DNA of 64,000 nucleotides from Paenibacillus andongensis (GCF_025369935.1 NZ_CP104467.1:5153001-5217000); one strand, 5' to 3'. Shown: positions 47,401 to 56,160, counted from the first letter of the stretch. Program-made: numbers and translations. The notes: generated from the letters alone by a model not told the origin.

Positions 47401-47880
47401 GCTGTCGTCGACCCTTTTTACGGCAGCATAAATGCCATCTGTTACAATGTGATTGCAGACTCGCGTCTTTAGCCACACGTTGCGGTAGATGCCGGCCCCC
47501 GAATACCACCGGCTATTCGGACTTTGGTGAACGACCTTCACCACGACTTCATTATCCCCGTCAATGATCGCATCCGTGATCTCATGTTCGAAGGAAGAAT
47601 ATCCGTACTTCCACTCTCCTATAAACTGCTGATTCACATATACGGATGAGTCCATATAGACCCCATCGAAGCATAATAAAATTTGCCGGTCCGCTTCTCG
47701 AGTCCATGTAAATCTTTTACGGTACCAGCCGATACTATTTTCATACAGATTCAAAGTATTGTAGATCAGCCAATCATGAGGGAGGTCTACCGGCTCAAAT
47801 GTCAAACCGGCGCCATCCGTCACATCCAGGCTGCTCTTGGCAAATTCCCATCCACTATTAAACAGTGTCTTTTTATTCAT
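44446..47880 (-). CDS. Large GH2 glycosidase with extra C-terminal beta domains
   Basis: An 1144-residue enzyme. GH2 sandwich, Ig and barrel domains occupy about 1-600. Acid/base Glu377 is in WSIGNEIYD and nucleophile Glu456 in YGSETAS. A DUF4982-type region and further Ig-like and CBM6-like domains fill 600-1144 (ending HFDFGWFRFER). It is not LacZ-type: it lacks the small-chain domain. Specificity could be beta-galactosidase, beta-glucuronidase or another GH2 activity. Its position between a binding protein and GH67 suggests action on glucuronoxylan-type side chains. No signal peptide is seen. Confidence 0.9.
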   Translation of the reverse strand: MNKKTLFNSGWEFAKSSLDVTDGAGLTFEPVDLPHDWLIYNTLNLYENSIGWYRKRFTWTREADRQILLCFDGVYMDSSVYVNQQFIGEWKYGYSSFEHEITDAIIDGDNEVVVKVVHQSPNSRWYSGAGIYRNVWLKTRVCNHIVTDGIYAAVKRVDDSWEVEVETELSLQEDAQISHTILYKGELVAIATDKIVAGGFIHRQKLSIDRPHVWSTAEPHLYQLVTQLQRDAEVRDVIVVESITQNLGLREIKLDPQLGFYLNGTRMKLNGVCEHHDLGALGAAFNRVALRKRLTILKEMGVNAIRTAHNMPAVELMDLADEMGFLVVSEAFDMWERSKTPHDYARFFKDWVKVDVKSWVKRDRNHPSLMMWSIGNEIYDTHADARGLEITRMLRDEVLKYDPKQNGRVTIGSNYMPWENAQKCADIVKVAGYNYAEKYYHRHHEEHPDWIIYGSETASLVQSRGIYRFPFEKSILADDDEQCSALGNSATSWGAKSVEACIIAERDAPFSLGQFIWTGFDYIGEPTPYHTKNSYLGQMDTATFKKDSYYIYQSAWTDYRTNPMVHIFPYWDFNPGQLIDVRVCSNAPKIELQLGGAIVGTFDINHEHGTQLVGWWKLPYEAGELKAIAYDDTGRVIATDIRRSFRDAKKICLLPDKESLMADGTDLIFLEIFMADSDGNPVENANNRVRVEVMGAGRLLGLDNGDSTDYDPYKGISRRLFSGKLMAIIGATLQPGKIRVVVSSVGLESQTVEFEALPVRDETPLEGVSAQTKNQELPPVIGTIDEIPLRKIEIVSPSGQMFDEARKEITVQAYLYPSDTSYQEVEWSVVNDAGIASNLAKVEAFGHEAKITACGDGDFRLRCVSKNGTNKTKLISQLEFKAVGLGTAYKDPYGFISASLFDYSKGEVGNGNERGVATSRDGETEVGFRDIDFGTNGSDLITIPIFALSSEEYSLQIWEGIPNEAGSVLLADVIYQKPSKWNVYQEETYRLTKRLCGITSICFVLQKKVHIKGFSFQKQNRAFEKNDATECDRIYGDTFTISEASVEGIGNNVSLEFDQMDFTSLGATQLVVYGRSLLDKNTIHIHFASPEGEGNQLIEFTQSDGYEERVFELEKITGLQKVTFLFLPGSHFDFGWFRFERSFT

Positions 47881-47961
47881 CGTTTACTCCCGGCTCCAAG
47901 ATATTTCATATATAAATGACTCGGGCTAACGCCACGAGTAATTTTCATATTATAAAATTCA

Positions 47962-47993
47962 GGACCTGCGACAATGTCTATTGTCGCAGATCC
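47962..47993 (-). other. Stem-loop between binding-protein and GH2 genes
   Basis: CTGCGACAAT and ATTGTCGCAG form a perfect 10-bp stem with a 4-nt loop, extended by GGA/TCC past one mismatch. On the minus strand it follows the binding-protein stop by about 24 nt and is followed by an AT-rich tract. It probably acts as a leaky terminator or mRNA stabiliser. Confidence 0.7.
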
Positions 47994-48016
47994 TATAAGG
48001 GCACTATTTGTTATGA

Positions 48017-49675
48017 TTAGTATCCAAGCTTGCTCTTCGTCTTATTAAAAATATCATTCGCCATTTTGATATAGCGGGATGCGCCGAGTGCTTCGACCTG
48101 AGCCGCATAGGCATTCCAATCGTTTGCAATGTTAGCTTGACCGGTTACGAACTTCAGGGTCATCGTATCCACATAATCCAGCAGCGGCTTCGAGATCAGG
48201 TTCATTTGTTCGCTTTCGTCCGGGGTCCCCATGATTGGCGGAGCTATTGTTCTCGGTTTACGATGAGTCTGAATGCGGCTTAGGTAGTCTTTCTCGCCTT
48301 CGGTCATTTTGGACATCCGCAGTTTAGTGGAACCGCCGTACGCGAAGTTGCCGCCGCCGAAGCCGAAGTCGACGTTTAATTTCTTCGTTGCTGTCGGGTT
48401 CATGCCGTTAAAGGAGATGTCCGGTTTGAGCGTAATGTTCCCGCTCGCATCCTTCGTATAAGTCTCGCCTTCGACACCCCATAAACTGAGTGTTTGGCCT
48501 TCGTCTGAATACCACAGCCAGTCAACAAAGCGAAGCATTTTGATAAAATTGTCCTTGCCGAGCTTCTTGAGCGCATTCTGGCTGATCATAACTCCATTCT
48601 CGAGGCGGGACGTTTCGATTTGAAGCATCCCTTTCGGACCGCCCGGTTGAACGATCATATACAGATCGGCATTCGGCACCTGCATCTTGGTCTTGGAATC
48701 GGCCAGTATCTGGTAGTTGGCGTTCATGACATAAGTATCGCCTTTATAGAACTTGGCTTGTGCGGTTTTATCGTCTTGGGTGAAGGACTCCGGATCGAGA
48801 AGCCCCTCTTTGACCAGCTTATTTAAGAACGTCACATAATCCTTGAACTCATTGGTCGAATTAGCGAATTCGAACTGTTTCGTCTGTTCGTTGAAGCGCG
48901 TGCCGTTGCCAACTCCCCAACCTCCGGTTACGCCATATTGAGCTGCCGTAATACTCAGCGTCGATTTTCCGGTAAATTCATCGGACAATACGTACTTCGC
49001 GCCGGTAAACTCTTTCACTTTCTTGAGAGCCTGGTAAAAGTCTTCATACGTCCATTTGCCTTCCTGACCTTTTACGTCGACTCCCGCTTTCTCGAAAATG
49101 TCTTTCCGAATCATGTAGGAGTATCCTGCACCCGGCGATTCCCACATCCCTGGCAGCACGTAATATTTCCCGTCCGATTTCAGCTTCTGCTGCAGGTCTC
49201 TTTCCATTCCCCAAGCTTTTACAGCCTTCTGATAGTTCGGCATGTATTGCACCCAATCACTTATAGGTACGATTTGGCCTCCAGCTACATAAGCGGATTC
49301 ATCATAAGTTTTAGGAATAATGAAAGGAGCGTCGCCGCTGTTGACCAAAAGTGACTTCTTATTCTCGTATTCGGAAGCCGCAACTACGTTTACGTCAAAC
49401 GATACGTTTGTTTTCTCCGTGATCGCGCTCCAGAGCCGCCATTCCTTCTTATACGGATAGGTCGGTTGATCACTGAACATGATCGAGTAGTTCACAGGCT
49501 CATTCGAACGGAACGTTTGGCCTTCGCCAAAGGTGTAATTCTGTGGTGCTGCGGAGCTCGTCCCTGGGGATGCGCTGCTGGACGATTCTCTCGTGTCGGT
49601 ATCCGTACATGCTGTCATGCCGACAGCCATCGTGACCGCCAATGCGACCCCTAATACTTTTGCATATCTCTTCAT
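48017..49675 (-). CDS. LplA-type oligosaccharide-binding lipoprotein
   Basis: A 552-residue solute-binding protein, about 100 residues longer than usual sugar-binding proteins, as in the LplA/YtcQ group. The lipobox is GMTAC (Cys23), followed by a Ser/Thr/Ala linker. It has EPVNYSIMFSDQPTYPYKKE and MTEGEKDYLSRIQTHRKPR near the end. It works with the two permeases upstream. Genes after it (GH2, GH67) suggest a glucurono-xylo-oligosaccharide ligand. Confidence 0.92.
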   Translation of the reverse strand: MKRYAKVLGVALAVTMAVGMTACTDTDTRESSSSASPGTSSAAPQNYTFGEGQTFRSNEPVNYSIMFSDQPTYPYKKEWRLWSAITEKTNVSFDVNVVAASEYENKKSLLVNSGDAPFIIPKTYDESAYVAGGQIVPISDWVQYMPNYQKAVKAWGMERDLQQKLKSDGKYYVLPGMWESPGAGYSYMIRKDIFEKAGVDVKGQEGKWTYEDFYQALKKVKEFTGAKYVLSDEFTGKSTLSITAAQYGVTGGWGVGNGTRFNEQTKQFEFANSTNEFKDYVTFLNKLVKEGLLDPESFTQDDKTAQAKFYKGDTYVMNANYQILADSKTKMQVPNADLYMIVQPGGPKGMLQIETSRLENGVMISQNALKKLGKDNFIKMLRFVDWLWYSDEGQTLSLWGVEGETYTKDASGNITLKPDISFNGMNPTATKKLNVDFGFGGGNFAYGGSTKLRMSKMTEGEKDYLSRIQTHRKPRTIAPPIMGTPDESEQMNLISKPLLDYVDTMTLKFVTGQANIANDWNAYAAQVEALGASRYIKMANDIFNKTKSKLGY

Positions 49676-49786
49676 TTAATACCACCCTTTCAAATGTGTT
49701 TATTTTATATAACAGAAACGCTGCCATGTAGATGCCTATTAGTAACAGCCCCCAATTGCAGTCTTTCCGAGTCAAACATAACGTAA

Positions 49787-50659
49787 TTACCCTTTTACGG
49801 AACCAATCATCATGCCTTGCACAAAATACTTCTGCACAAAAGGATAGAGACAAATAATCGGCAAAGATGTCAACACCATCGCAGTGGATTTAATGGTTGC
49901 CGCGATCTGAGCGGTCGCATCGCTGCTGAGTCCAGCTTCGGTCGGATTAATCGCACTGTCGATGATCTGCCGCAAATAGAGGGCGACCGGCCATTTGTCC
50001 TTCGATTCCAGGTAGAGAGATGGGCCGAACCAGTTGTTCCAGATGGAGACCATGCTGAACAACACCATCGTGGCCAGGATCGGTTTGGATAGGGGAAGCG
50101 TAATCCTTAGGAAAATGCGGTAAACACCTAAGCCGTCAACCTTAGCCGATTCTTCCAATTCGTTCGGCAAGCTTGCAAAGAAGGTCTTCATTAGGATGAC
50201 ATTAAAGGCGCTGATGGCGCCGGGTATGATAATGGCCCAGATGGTATCCCTCATGTGCAGCGTTTTGGCGACCAAGATATAGTTCGGGATCAGCCCGCCG
50301 CCAAAATACATCGTGAATAAGACGAAAGGGATAAAAAATTTGTTAAGGCGCAACCTATCCTTCGACAACGGATAAGACATGACGGCCGTCGCCGCTACCG
50401 ATATCACCGTTCCTACAATGGCATACAGGATCGTATTGCCATAATATTTGAAGAATTCCGGCCTGCTTAGCACGGCTCGGTACGTTTGGTCCGTAAAGTC
50501 AACGGGGAATATGGTTACTTTCCCTGCATATACGGCAGCCTCCGAGCTGAACGACTGGGCGACTAGATATAGGAACGGATACAAAGTCATGACGACGACA
50601 AGGGCCATGATAAATCCGTTAAAAACCTGAAACACTCGGTAAGATGCCGACTCCTTCAC
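49787..50659 (-). CDS. LplC/YtcP-type ABC permease
   Basis: A 290-residue, six-helix permease. The EAA loop is ELEESAKVDGLGVYRIFLRI, and the C-terminus is YPFVQKYFVQGMMIGSVKG, diagnostic of LplC/YtcP. It lies 15 nt after the LplB-type gene. No ATPase gene is present in the operon. Confidence 0.94.
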   Translation of the reverse strand: MKESASYRVFQVFNGFIMALVVVMTLYPFLYLVAQSFSSEAAVYAGKVTIFPVDFTDQTYRAVLSRPEFFKYYGNTILYAIVGTVISVAATAVMSYPLSKDRLRLNKFFIPFVLFTMYFGGGLIPNYILVAKTLHMRDTIWAIIIPGAISAFNVILMKTFFASLPNELEESAKVDGLGVYRIFLRITLPLSKPILATMVLFSMVSIWNNWFGPSLYLESKDKWPVALYLRQIIDSAINPTEAGLSSDATAQIAATIKSTAMVLTSLPIICLYPFVQKYFVQGMMIGSVKG

Positions 50660-50674
50660 CAGAACTGCTCCTTT

Positions 50675-51604
50675 CTACCACAAGCTCGAATTCGTTGTTT
50701 TCTTGGAAATGTAGTTCGCCGATGTGACCAGAATAAGACCGATGACGCCTTCGAACAGACCAATAGCAGTGGCATAACTGAAATTCCCGCCGGTGATCCC
50801 CATCCGGTAGACATACGTGGAGATAACATCTGCCGACTCATAGGTTAATGGATTGTACAAGAGCAGGATTTTCTCAAAATTCGCCCCCAATATGCCGCCA
50901 ATATCGAGAATGAGCAGCGTCATGATCGTCGGCAAAATACCTGGAATCGTAACGTGCCATGCTAGCCGTAACCGATTAGCCCCATCCACTTTGGCCGCTT
51001 CGTACAAATCGGTATTGATGCCGGTCATCGCCGCCAAGTAGAGAATGGTGCCCCAACCGAGCCCCTGCCAAATGCCGGACGTCACATAAATCGTCGGGAA
51101 CCATTGCGGCAAGGAAATAAATGCCATTTTCTCGAAACCCAGATTGGCGAGCAGTGTATTAATCGGCCCGGACATGGATAGCAATTCCTTGGCCATGCCC
51201 GCGACGATAACCATGGAGATAAAGTGAGGCAGATACGATACGGTCTGGACGAATTTCTTGATGCGAATCCGCCGCAGTTCATTAAGTAACAGCGCAAAAA
51301 CCAAAGTGAGCGGGAAACGAATGACTAAATACAACACACTTAAATACAAATCATTGCGGAAGGCCCTCCAAAAGGAGGGATCCTTCATGAACATGGTAAA
51401 GTAAGATAATCCTACCCATTCCGTCCCGAACAAGTTGGTGCCGCCTCTATACTTGCGGAAAGCGATTACATTACCAAGCATAGGAACGTACTTGAAAATG
51501 ATAAAGTAAATAACGGGAATAATTAGAAAGGAATACAACTTCCACTCTTTCCTGACGTGTCTCAGAAGAGGGGTCAGTAAAACCGCCTTATTCGCAACTG
51601 ACAT
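50675..51604 (-). CDS. LplB/YteP-type ABC permease
   Basis: A 309-residue, six-helix permease. It contains LLTPLLRHVRKEWKLYSFLI, VPMLGNVIAFRKY and the EAA loop LYEAAKVDGANRLRLAWHVT. It is the first gene of the transporter operon. ATG 51604 is preferred over GTG 51619; GTGGTG lies about 9 nt upstream. Two near-identical 24-bp repeats precede it. Confidence 0.93.
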   Translation of the reverse strand: MSVANKAVLLTPLLRHVRKEWKLYSFLIIPVIYFIIFKYVPMLGNVIAFRKYRGGTNLFGTEWVGLSYFTMFMKDPSFWRAFRNDLYLSVLYLVIRFPLTLVFALLLNELRRIRIKKFVQTVSYLPHFISMVIVAGMAKELLSMSGPINTLLANLGFEKMAFISLPQWFPTIYVTSGIWQGLGWGTILYLAAMTGINTDLYEAAKVDGANRLRLAWHVTIPGILPTIMTLLILDIGGILGANFEKILLLYNPLTYESADVISTYVYRMGITGGNFSYATAIGLFEGVIGLILVTSANYISKKTTNSSLW

Positions 51605-51806
51605 ACAATCACACACCACTTTCTATTGGAAAATTGTCCCTAAATCATACACCCAAAAAATCTTCGCAATCGCGCTTCATCACCAGCCCCTTGGATTCGT
51701 ATGCGCTTTCTGAAACCGCATACAAGATGTTCTGAAAAACGGTTACATTGCCTACGTAATTGGCACATCAATTGCCATTCCCCGCGTTATCCGAGTCATA
51801 AAAACC

Positions 51807-51822
51807 TGTAATTATTAAATAT
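51807..51822. repeat. Regulatory direct repeat, copy 1
   Basis: TGTAATTATTAAATAT, within a 24-bp block nearly identical to the block around 51929-51944, lies upstream of the LplB-type operon. It is a candidate binding site for the divergent AraC regulator. Confidence 0.5.
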
Positions 51823-51832
51823 TTTCATCGCA

Positions 51833-51869
51833 AATTGGTGCGGTTGCATTTGTAGGATAAGCACCAATT
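51833..51869. repeat. Inverted repeat in the LplB/AraC intergenic region
   Basis: AATTGGTGC and GCACCAATT form a perfect 9-bp inverted repeat with a 19-bp gap, followed by an AT-rich run. It could be an operator or a hairpin. The rest of the gene-free stretch 51605-52044 holds only the two direct repeats. Confidence 0.45.
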
Positions 51870-51928
51870 ATTTAATATTATTTTATAAAATGGCCCTTTT
51901 TTTTACCATAGAAGAATACAAGAAAACT

Positions 51929-51944
51929 TGTAATTATTAAATAT
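51929..51944. repeat. Regulatory direct repeat, copy 2
   Basis: A second exact TGTAATTATTAAATAT, 122 bp from the first, with matching flanks (AAAAC before, TT after). It is 85-100 bp before the AraC gene. Confidence 0.5.
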
Positions 51945-52044
51945 CTTTTTACGCGCCGTATGTGCATGTTATGATGGACATAGTGCCTCCTTTTCCAAAA
52001 AAATAAGGAAGCGATCTTGAATAATCTTGGAGCTGATCCTTGCC

Positions 52045-52845
52045 ATGTACTTCGAGCAGTTCGAATCAATTGTCCCCGAGGTTTTCTTATTCGTCGACCG
52101 CCGCTGTTTCCCTGATTGGGAAATCATCCGACAGGAAATCGATTTTCACGACCTGACGTTCATCCTTGAAGGAAAATCGAATTATTTTATTAATGGCAAG
52201 AAAATCACGGTTGAGGCTGGGGATATGCTCTACATTCCCCAGGGAAGTATCCGCGAGGCGCATACCTTCAAAGATGATCCCATGCATTCCTATGCCTTCA
52301 ACTTTACTCTGTTGCAGCCCTCAGGTAATATCCGATTTCCGTTTGAAACCGTAACCAAAAATCGAATCTCAAGCGAAATCTTAAACTACATTCTTGAGTT
52401 TAATCGCGTTTGGAGTGGCATGCAGCCCGGATATCGGATGTTTGCGAGGGGCATCTTTCATTTGATTCTCCACCGATTGCTGGCGATTTCCTTTCACCAT
52501 TCTCCGAAATCCCATTTCGATATCCGGATCGACAAGGTCAAGGAGTTCATCATCGACCACTACCCGAATGATCTGGATTTGGCGACCGTCGCCAAGGTAG
52601 TCAATCTGCACCCTGTGTATCTCGGTAAGCTCTTCAAAACCAGCACGAGCTTCAGCGTCAAGCATTTCATCAACATCATTCGGGTCAACAACGCGGAAAT
52701 GATGCTGTCCGGCGGCGGGTTTTCCGTCTCAGAAGTGGCGGAACGATGCGGGTACAAAGACATCAGCTATTTCAGCAATGTATTCAGATCCATTAAAGGC
52801 TATCCTCCGTCAAAGGCGAGCATGAAAAAAAGAACCTCAGAATGA
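52045..52845 (+). CDS. AraC-family regulator with cupin sensor domain
   Basis: About 266 residues. The N-terminal cupin (LTFILEGKSNYFINGKKITV, GDMLYIPQGSIREAH) probably binds a sugar. The C-terminal pair of HTH motifs is DLATVAKVVNLHPVYLGKLF and SVSEVAERCGYKDISYFSNV. It is divergent from the LplABC-type operon and is its likely activator. ATG 52045 is chosen; a TTG at 52027 is in the same frame, and neither has an ideal ribosome site. Confidence 0.9.
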   Translation: MYFEQFESIVPEVFLFVDRRCFPDWEIIRQEIDFHDLTFILEGKSNYFINGKKITVEAGDMLYIPQGSIREAHTFKDDPMHSYAFNFTLLQPSGNIRFPFETVTKNRISSEILNYILEFNRVWSGMQPGYRMFARGIFHLILHRLLAISFHHSPKSHFDIRIDKVKEFIIDHYPNDLDLATVAKVVNLHPVYLGKLFKTSTSFSVKHFINIIRVNNAEMMLSGGGFSVSEVAERCGYKDISYFSNVFRSIKGYPPSKASMKKRTSE

Positions 52846-53001
52846 GAATGAGCCATCAAAGTCAATACCTGCCATTTCCGATGTTCAATGGATCATTAAA
52901 TTGTTTGAATCCGAATCACGAAACTATCATGCCATGCAGGAAAAATGATGAATCATGTCGAAAGAAAGGTGTTGGCTCAAGAACTTGAGGGGAGCGCCAG
53001 A

Positions 53002-54597
53002 ATGGCCGGACAAATGTTTAAAAACAAAGGGAAAATTCGATTTCATCTTCTCATTATCGGGCTTTTGGTTTTTACCATGCTCGGAACAACAGCCATTCTT
53101 ACCAGTGTGGCACTGAAATCACAAACGAATACGTTGACCGAATCGACGTTGCAATCCAACTTTGAGGGCGCACGGAACTTGAATGTGGCCATGAACATGC
53201 TGCTCGATTCCATGCAGCGCAGTTTAGGTTCGGCTGGGAAATATATTGCGGATAACGACCTGACGCTGGAGCAGAGTTCCAACTTTTTGAGCACCATGTT
53301 GAGCGGCCAGCGGTCTTTTAATTCAGTAGTTATCTTTGATGAGAGTGGAGTTATTCGTTCTTCAACACCCGAATCCGCAGGATTAAGGGAAGGGAAAATC
53401 AATACCCCTGCTGCCTCAAAAGCGCTGAAAGATAGAAAACCGTTCGTTTCGGAGCCGTATATGGACTCCAAAGGGCAGTTGACCGTTATGATCTCCCATC
53501 CGTTATTCGACAGGACCAAGCAATACCGGGGATTCATAGCCGGATTTATATACTTGCAGGAACTGAACGTGTTCAGCGATATTTTCAATCATGCGATTCG
53601 AAGCCAAAAGGGATCCTATGCGTATGTAGTTGATCGGTCCGGTAAGCTGATGTTCAATCCTGACAAAGGACGAATTGGCGAGGTTCCAGACGCTGAGGAA
53701 CTTCAGGCTCAATTTATGAAAGACAAAGGACGCACTGCAACGATAGATGTGAACAGTCAAGCTTATCTGGCTGGCTATGTGGCGATACCGAATATCGGGT
53801 GGGGGGTCGTTTTTCAATCGCCTGCGACAGCGGTGGATGAAGCAATGAGGTCGCTCATCATCTCGCAGCTCAAGGTAGTTATTCCGCTTTTCGGTGTATT
53901 AGTGGCTGTCAGCTTGTGGGTCGCGCAGAAAGTAACGCATCCTTTCAAGCTTTTGACGGCAACTGCCCGTAGTATTTTTGTCGGGGAGCGGATCACTGAT
54001 CCGCCTTTTACTAATCATTGGAATTATGAAGCACACCACTTAGCCAGGGCAATGATGAGGGCATTCGGAGGGCTGCAGGATCAAGCGGATCAGATGTCAG
54101 AAGAGGCACGGACCGATAAGCTGACGGGTTTAGCGAACCGGTTGGCGCTCGACGAACGGTTGTCAAAGTGGATGTCGGAAGGCCTCAACTGGTCTTTGCT
54201 TATCCTGGATATTGATCATTTCAAGTCGGTAAATGACACCTTTGGGCATAAGACTGGTGATGAAACTCTCCTTCATCTTGCCCGCATACTAGAATCGCAG
54301 ACACGCGATGAAGATCTAGTCTGTAGATTCGGAGGTGAAGAGTTTGTCATCGTAATGCCTTCTCAAAGCTTGCTAGCAGGAAGACAGTTGGCGGAACGAA
54401 TTCGGAAGAAGGTGGAAAGTACAGTAAGCCCGACGGGGAAACCGATTACCGTGTCCATAGGTCTGGCGAGCTATCCTGAGCATGGGGATAACTTCAATCA
54501 AGTGTTCGAAATGGCCGATCTGGCGATGTACAACGCAAAGCGGGACGGCCGCAATCTTACGAAATCGGCTGATGATTATCAGCACGAAGTGGTGTAA
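53002..54597 (+). CDS. Membrane diguanylate cyclase with Cache sensor
   Basis: About 531 residues. One helix near residues 12-32 and another near 290-310 bracket an extracellular double-Cache domain. A HAMP-like stretch follows, then a GGDEF domain with DILDIDHFKSVNDTFGHK-type metal site (LDIDHFKSVND) and intact GGEEF at 444-448, so it should make c-di-GMP. No inhibitory RxxD site is evident five residues before GGEEF (sequence EDLVCRF). ATG 53002 is preferred to 52945 because GAGGGGAG lies 7 nt upstream. Its ligand is unknown; it sits alone between carbohydrate genes. Confidence 0.88.
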   Translation: MAGQMFKNKGKIRFHLLIIGLLVFTMLGTTAILTSVALKSQTNTLTESTLQSNFEGARNLNVAMNMLLDSMQRSLGSAGKYIADNDLTLEQSSNFLSTMLSGQRSFNSVVIFDESGVIRSSTPESAGLREGKINTPAASKALKDRKPFVSEPYMDSKGQLTVMISHPLFDRTKQYRGFIAGFIYLQELNVFSDIFNHAIRSQKGSYAYVVDRSGKLMFNPDKGRIGEVPDAEELQAQFMKDKGRTATIDVNSQAYLAGYVAIPNIGWGVVFQSPATAVDEAMRSLIISQLKVVIPLFGVLVAVSLWVAQKVTHPFKLLTATARSIFVGERITDPPFTNHWNYEAHHLARAMMRAFGGLQDQADQMSEEARTDKLTGLANRLALDERLSKWMSEGLNWSLLILDIDHFKSVNDTFGHKTGDETLLHLARILESQTRDEDLVCRFGGEEFVIVMPSQSLLAGRQLAERIRKKVESTVSPTGKPITVSIGLASYPEHGDNFNQVFEMADLAMYNAKRDGRNLTKSADDYQHEVV

Positions 54598-54609
54598 TGC
54601 ATGAGCGTA

Positions 54610-54645
54610 AATGGCCGGTATTCCCTTCATGGGACACCGGCCATT
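54610..54645. terminator. Hairpin between convergent cyclase and esterase genes
   Basis: AATGGCCGGT and ACCGGCCATT form a perfect 10-bp stem, with TCCC/GGGA pairing inside. There is no T-tract, but position after both stop codons supports termination. Confidence 0.65.
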
Positions 54646-54651
54646 ATCATG

Positions 54652-55953
54652 TTAATTGCTAGAGTTGAGTAATGTAAAATATTTGATCCTCTGCCTAGCC
54701 AGCCACGCCATCAGTGACACTTCCTTACCATCCTCCACGACCGGCTTCCCATCATAATCAAGGAGACAGTCGTCGTTCAAGGCATATACCCAGGAAAAAT
54801 GCCCATTATATGTATACGGCTCCCCCTTCTCATCCGTAAACAGGCCATGGAGATCTACGACTTTGTCAAATAAAGAGAAATGCACGCTCTTCGCTCCGGC
54901 CTTGAGCAAGCGCTCAAAGGTCGGCACTGCTGTTTCTTCCGGTTTCACTATTAAATCATCCTTGGAATGCGTAAACCAAATCGGCACATGTTTAATCGCC
55001 TCGATATCTGCATCACTGATAACCTCATTATACAGCGCCTCACATACCGGATAAGCTGCCGCGAAAAAGTCCGGATAGTCTAGTACCATTCGCATGGTCA
55101 TGAATCCACCGTTAGAGCAGCCTCCGATATAGATCCGGTTCGTGTCGATCGCCGCATCATTTCTGGATATAAACTCATCAATCAAGGCCTTCAAGGCCTT
55201 CCCATACATGGACTTACCTGATCTTCCGTACTCTCCGCTGCCGTCGTTCATCCAGAAAGTCGGTGTTTGCGGCACCAATACGAAAGCTCCGCCAAACTTG
55301 GCTTGGATTTCATCGCTGGCCAGGTTCACCACCTTGTTGCCTGCATAGGCAATGGTCGGATCCTGCCCGCCCTCCCCTGCACCGTGCAACCAGATGATGA
55401 GCGGCCGTCTGCCGTTGCCAGTCTGCGGCACGAAGTAGCCATACTTTAAAGGCTCATCTTCATAGGAGGAAATCCCATGCAAGAACTTTTCCGCTTGCTT
55501 CATCGTATTGCCCGCACACTTGTCGAATACCAAACCTGTCAGCTTCTTTCCCTCTGCCGGAACTTCTGCAATCTGGGTAACCCGGTAATCGCTGGCGACA
55601 AACACGTTCATTCCGTTCGGTGCGGCAATTGCAGCGGATAGGGCATCATTCGGTCCATACTTCATTTCTAGAGTCACGTACTCTCCTTCCTCCGTACGCC
55701 GGCCGTATTGACTGGAAGGATAGACATCCTTCACCACGCAGTAGCCCTTGCTCGGTTTCTTGATATCCTTCTCAACCCAGCTAGTTGGAAGCATAAGGAT
55801 TTCTCCCTTCTGATCCTTCCGTTCCACATAGACACTAAAGCATTGCGGATTTACAGCTTCTGCCGTTACGTTTACCGGCATCGGTAGTACTAGTTTAGTA
55901 ATGAACGGACCATAATCCGTAATCTCCGTAATCGTGTAGTAACTTCTCCCCAT
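54652..55953 (-). CDS. EstA-like alpha/beta-hydrolase esterase with Ig-like N domain
   Basis: A 433-residue enzyme. Residues 1-130 are an Ig-like domain of the EstA type (YYTITEITDYGPFITKLVLP). The alpha/beta-hydrolase domain follows: oxyanion region IIWLHGAGEGG, nucleophile Ser280 in GGCSNGGFM, acid near THSKDDLIV, and His in NGHFSWVYAL. There is no signal peptide. Relatives (Thermotoga EstA, PHB-depolymerase-like) hydrolyse short esters, and acetyl- or feruloyl-sugar substrates would suit this neighbourhood. ATG 55953 has GGGAGG 7 nt upstream and is preferred over 56016. Confidence 0.85.
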   Translation of the reverse strand: MGRSYYTITEITDYGPFITKLVLPMPVNVTAEAVNPQCFSVYVERKDQKGEILMLPTSWVEKDIKKPSKGYCVVKDVYPSSQYGRRTEEGEYVTLEMKYGPNDALSAAIAAPNGMNVFVASDYRVTQIAEVPAEGKKLTGLVFDKCAGNTMKQAEKFLHGISSYEDEPLKYGYFVPQTGNGRRPLIIWLHGAGEGGQDPTIAYAGNKVVNLASDEIQAKFGGAFVLVPQTPTFWMNDGSGEYGRSGKSMYGKALKALIDEFISRNDAAIDTNRIYIGGCSNGGFMTMRMVLDYPDFFAAAYPVCEALYNEVISDADIEAIKHVPIWFTHSKDDLIVKPEETAVPTFERLLKAGAKSVHFSLFDKVVDLHGLFTDEKGEPYTYNGHFSWVYALNDDCLLDYDGKPVVEDGKEVSLMAWLARQRIKYFTLLNSSN

Positions 55954-56124
55954 TGAAATTCCTCCCACATAAAGTGATGTTTGTTCTGTTGGGTGCATGC
56001 TTCTAATCATACTCATAATTATACGGATATCATTTCATCCACACTACTAATTTAACGACTTCAAAATTGCATTTTTACGACTTTTTGCTTGACTGCTCAT
56101 CTGACCAGCCAGCTAAAAGTACGC

Positions 56125-56153
56125 TTGACAAGAAGGCATATCAAATTTAGAAT
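56125..56153 (+). promoter_or_regulatory. Strong sigma-A promoter of the SDR gene
   Basis: TTGACA (56125-56130), a 17-bp spacer and TAGAAT (56148-56153) are close to consensus. Confidence 0.75.
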
Positions 56154-56160
56154 ATAGAAA

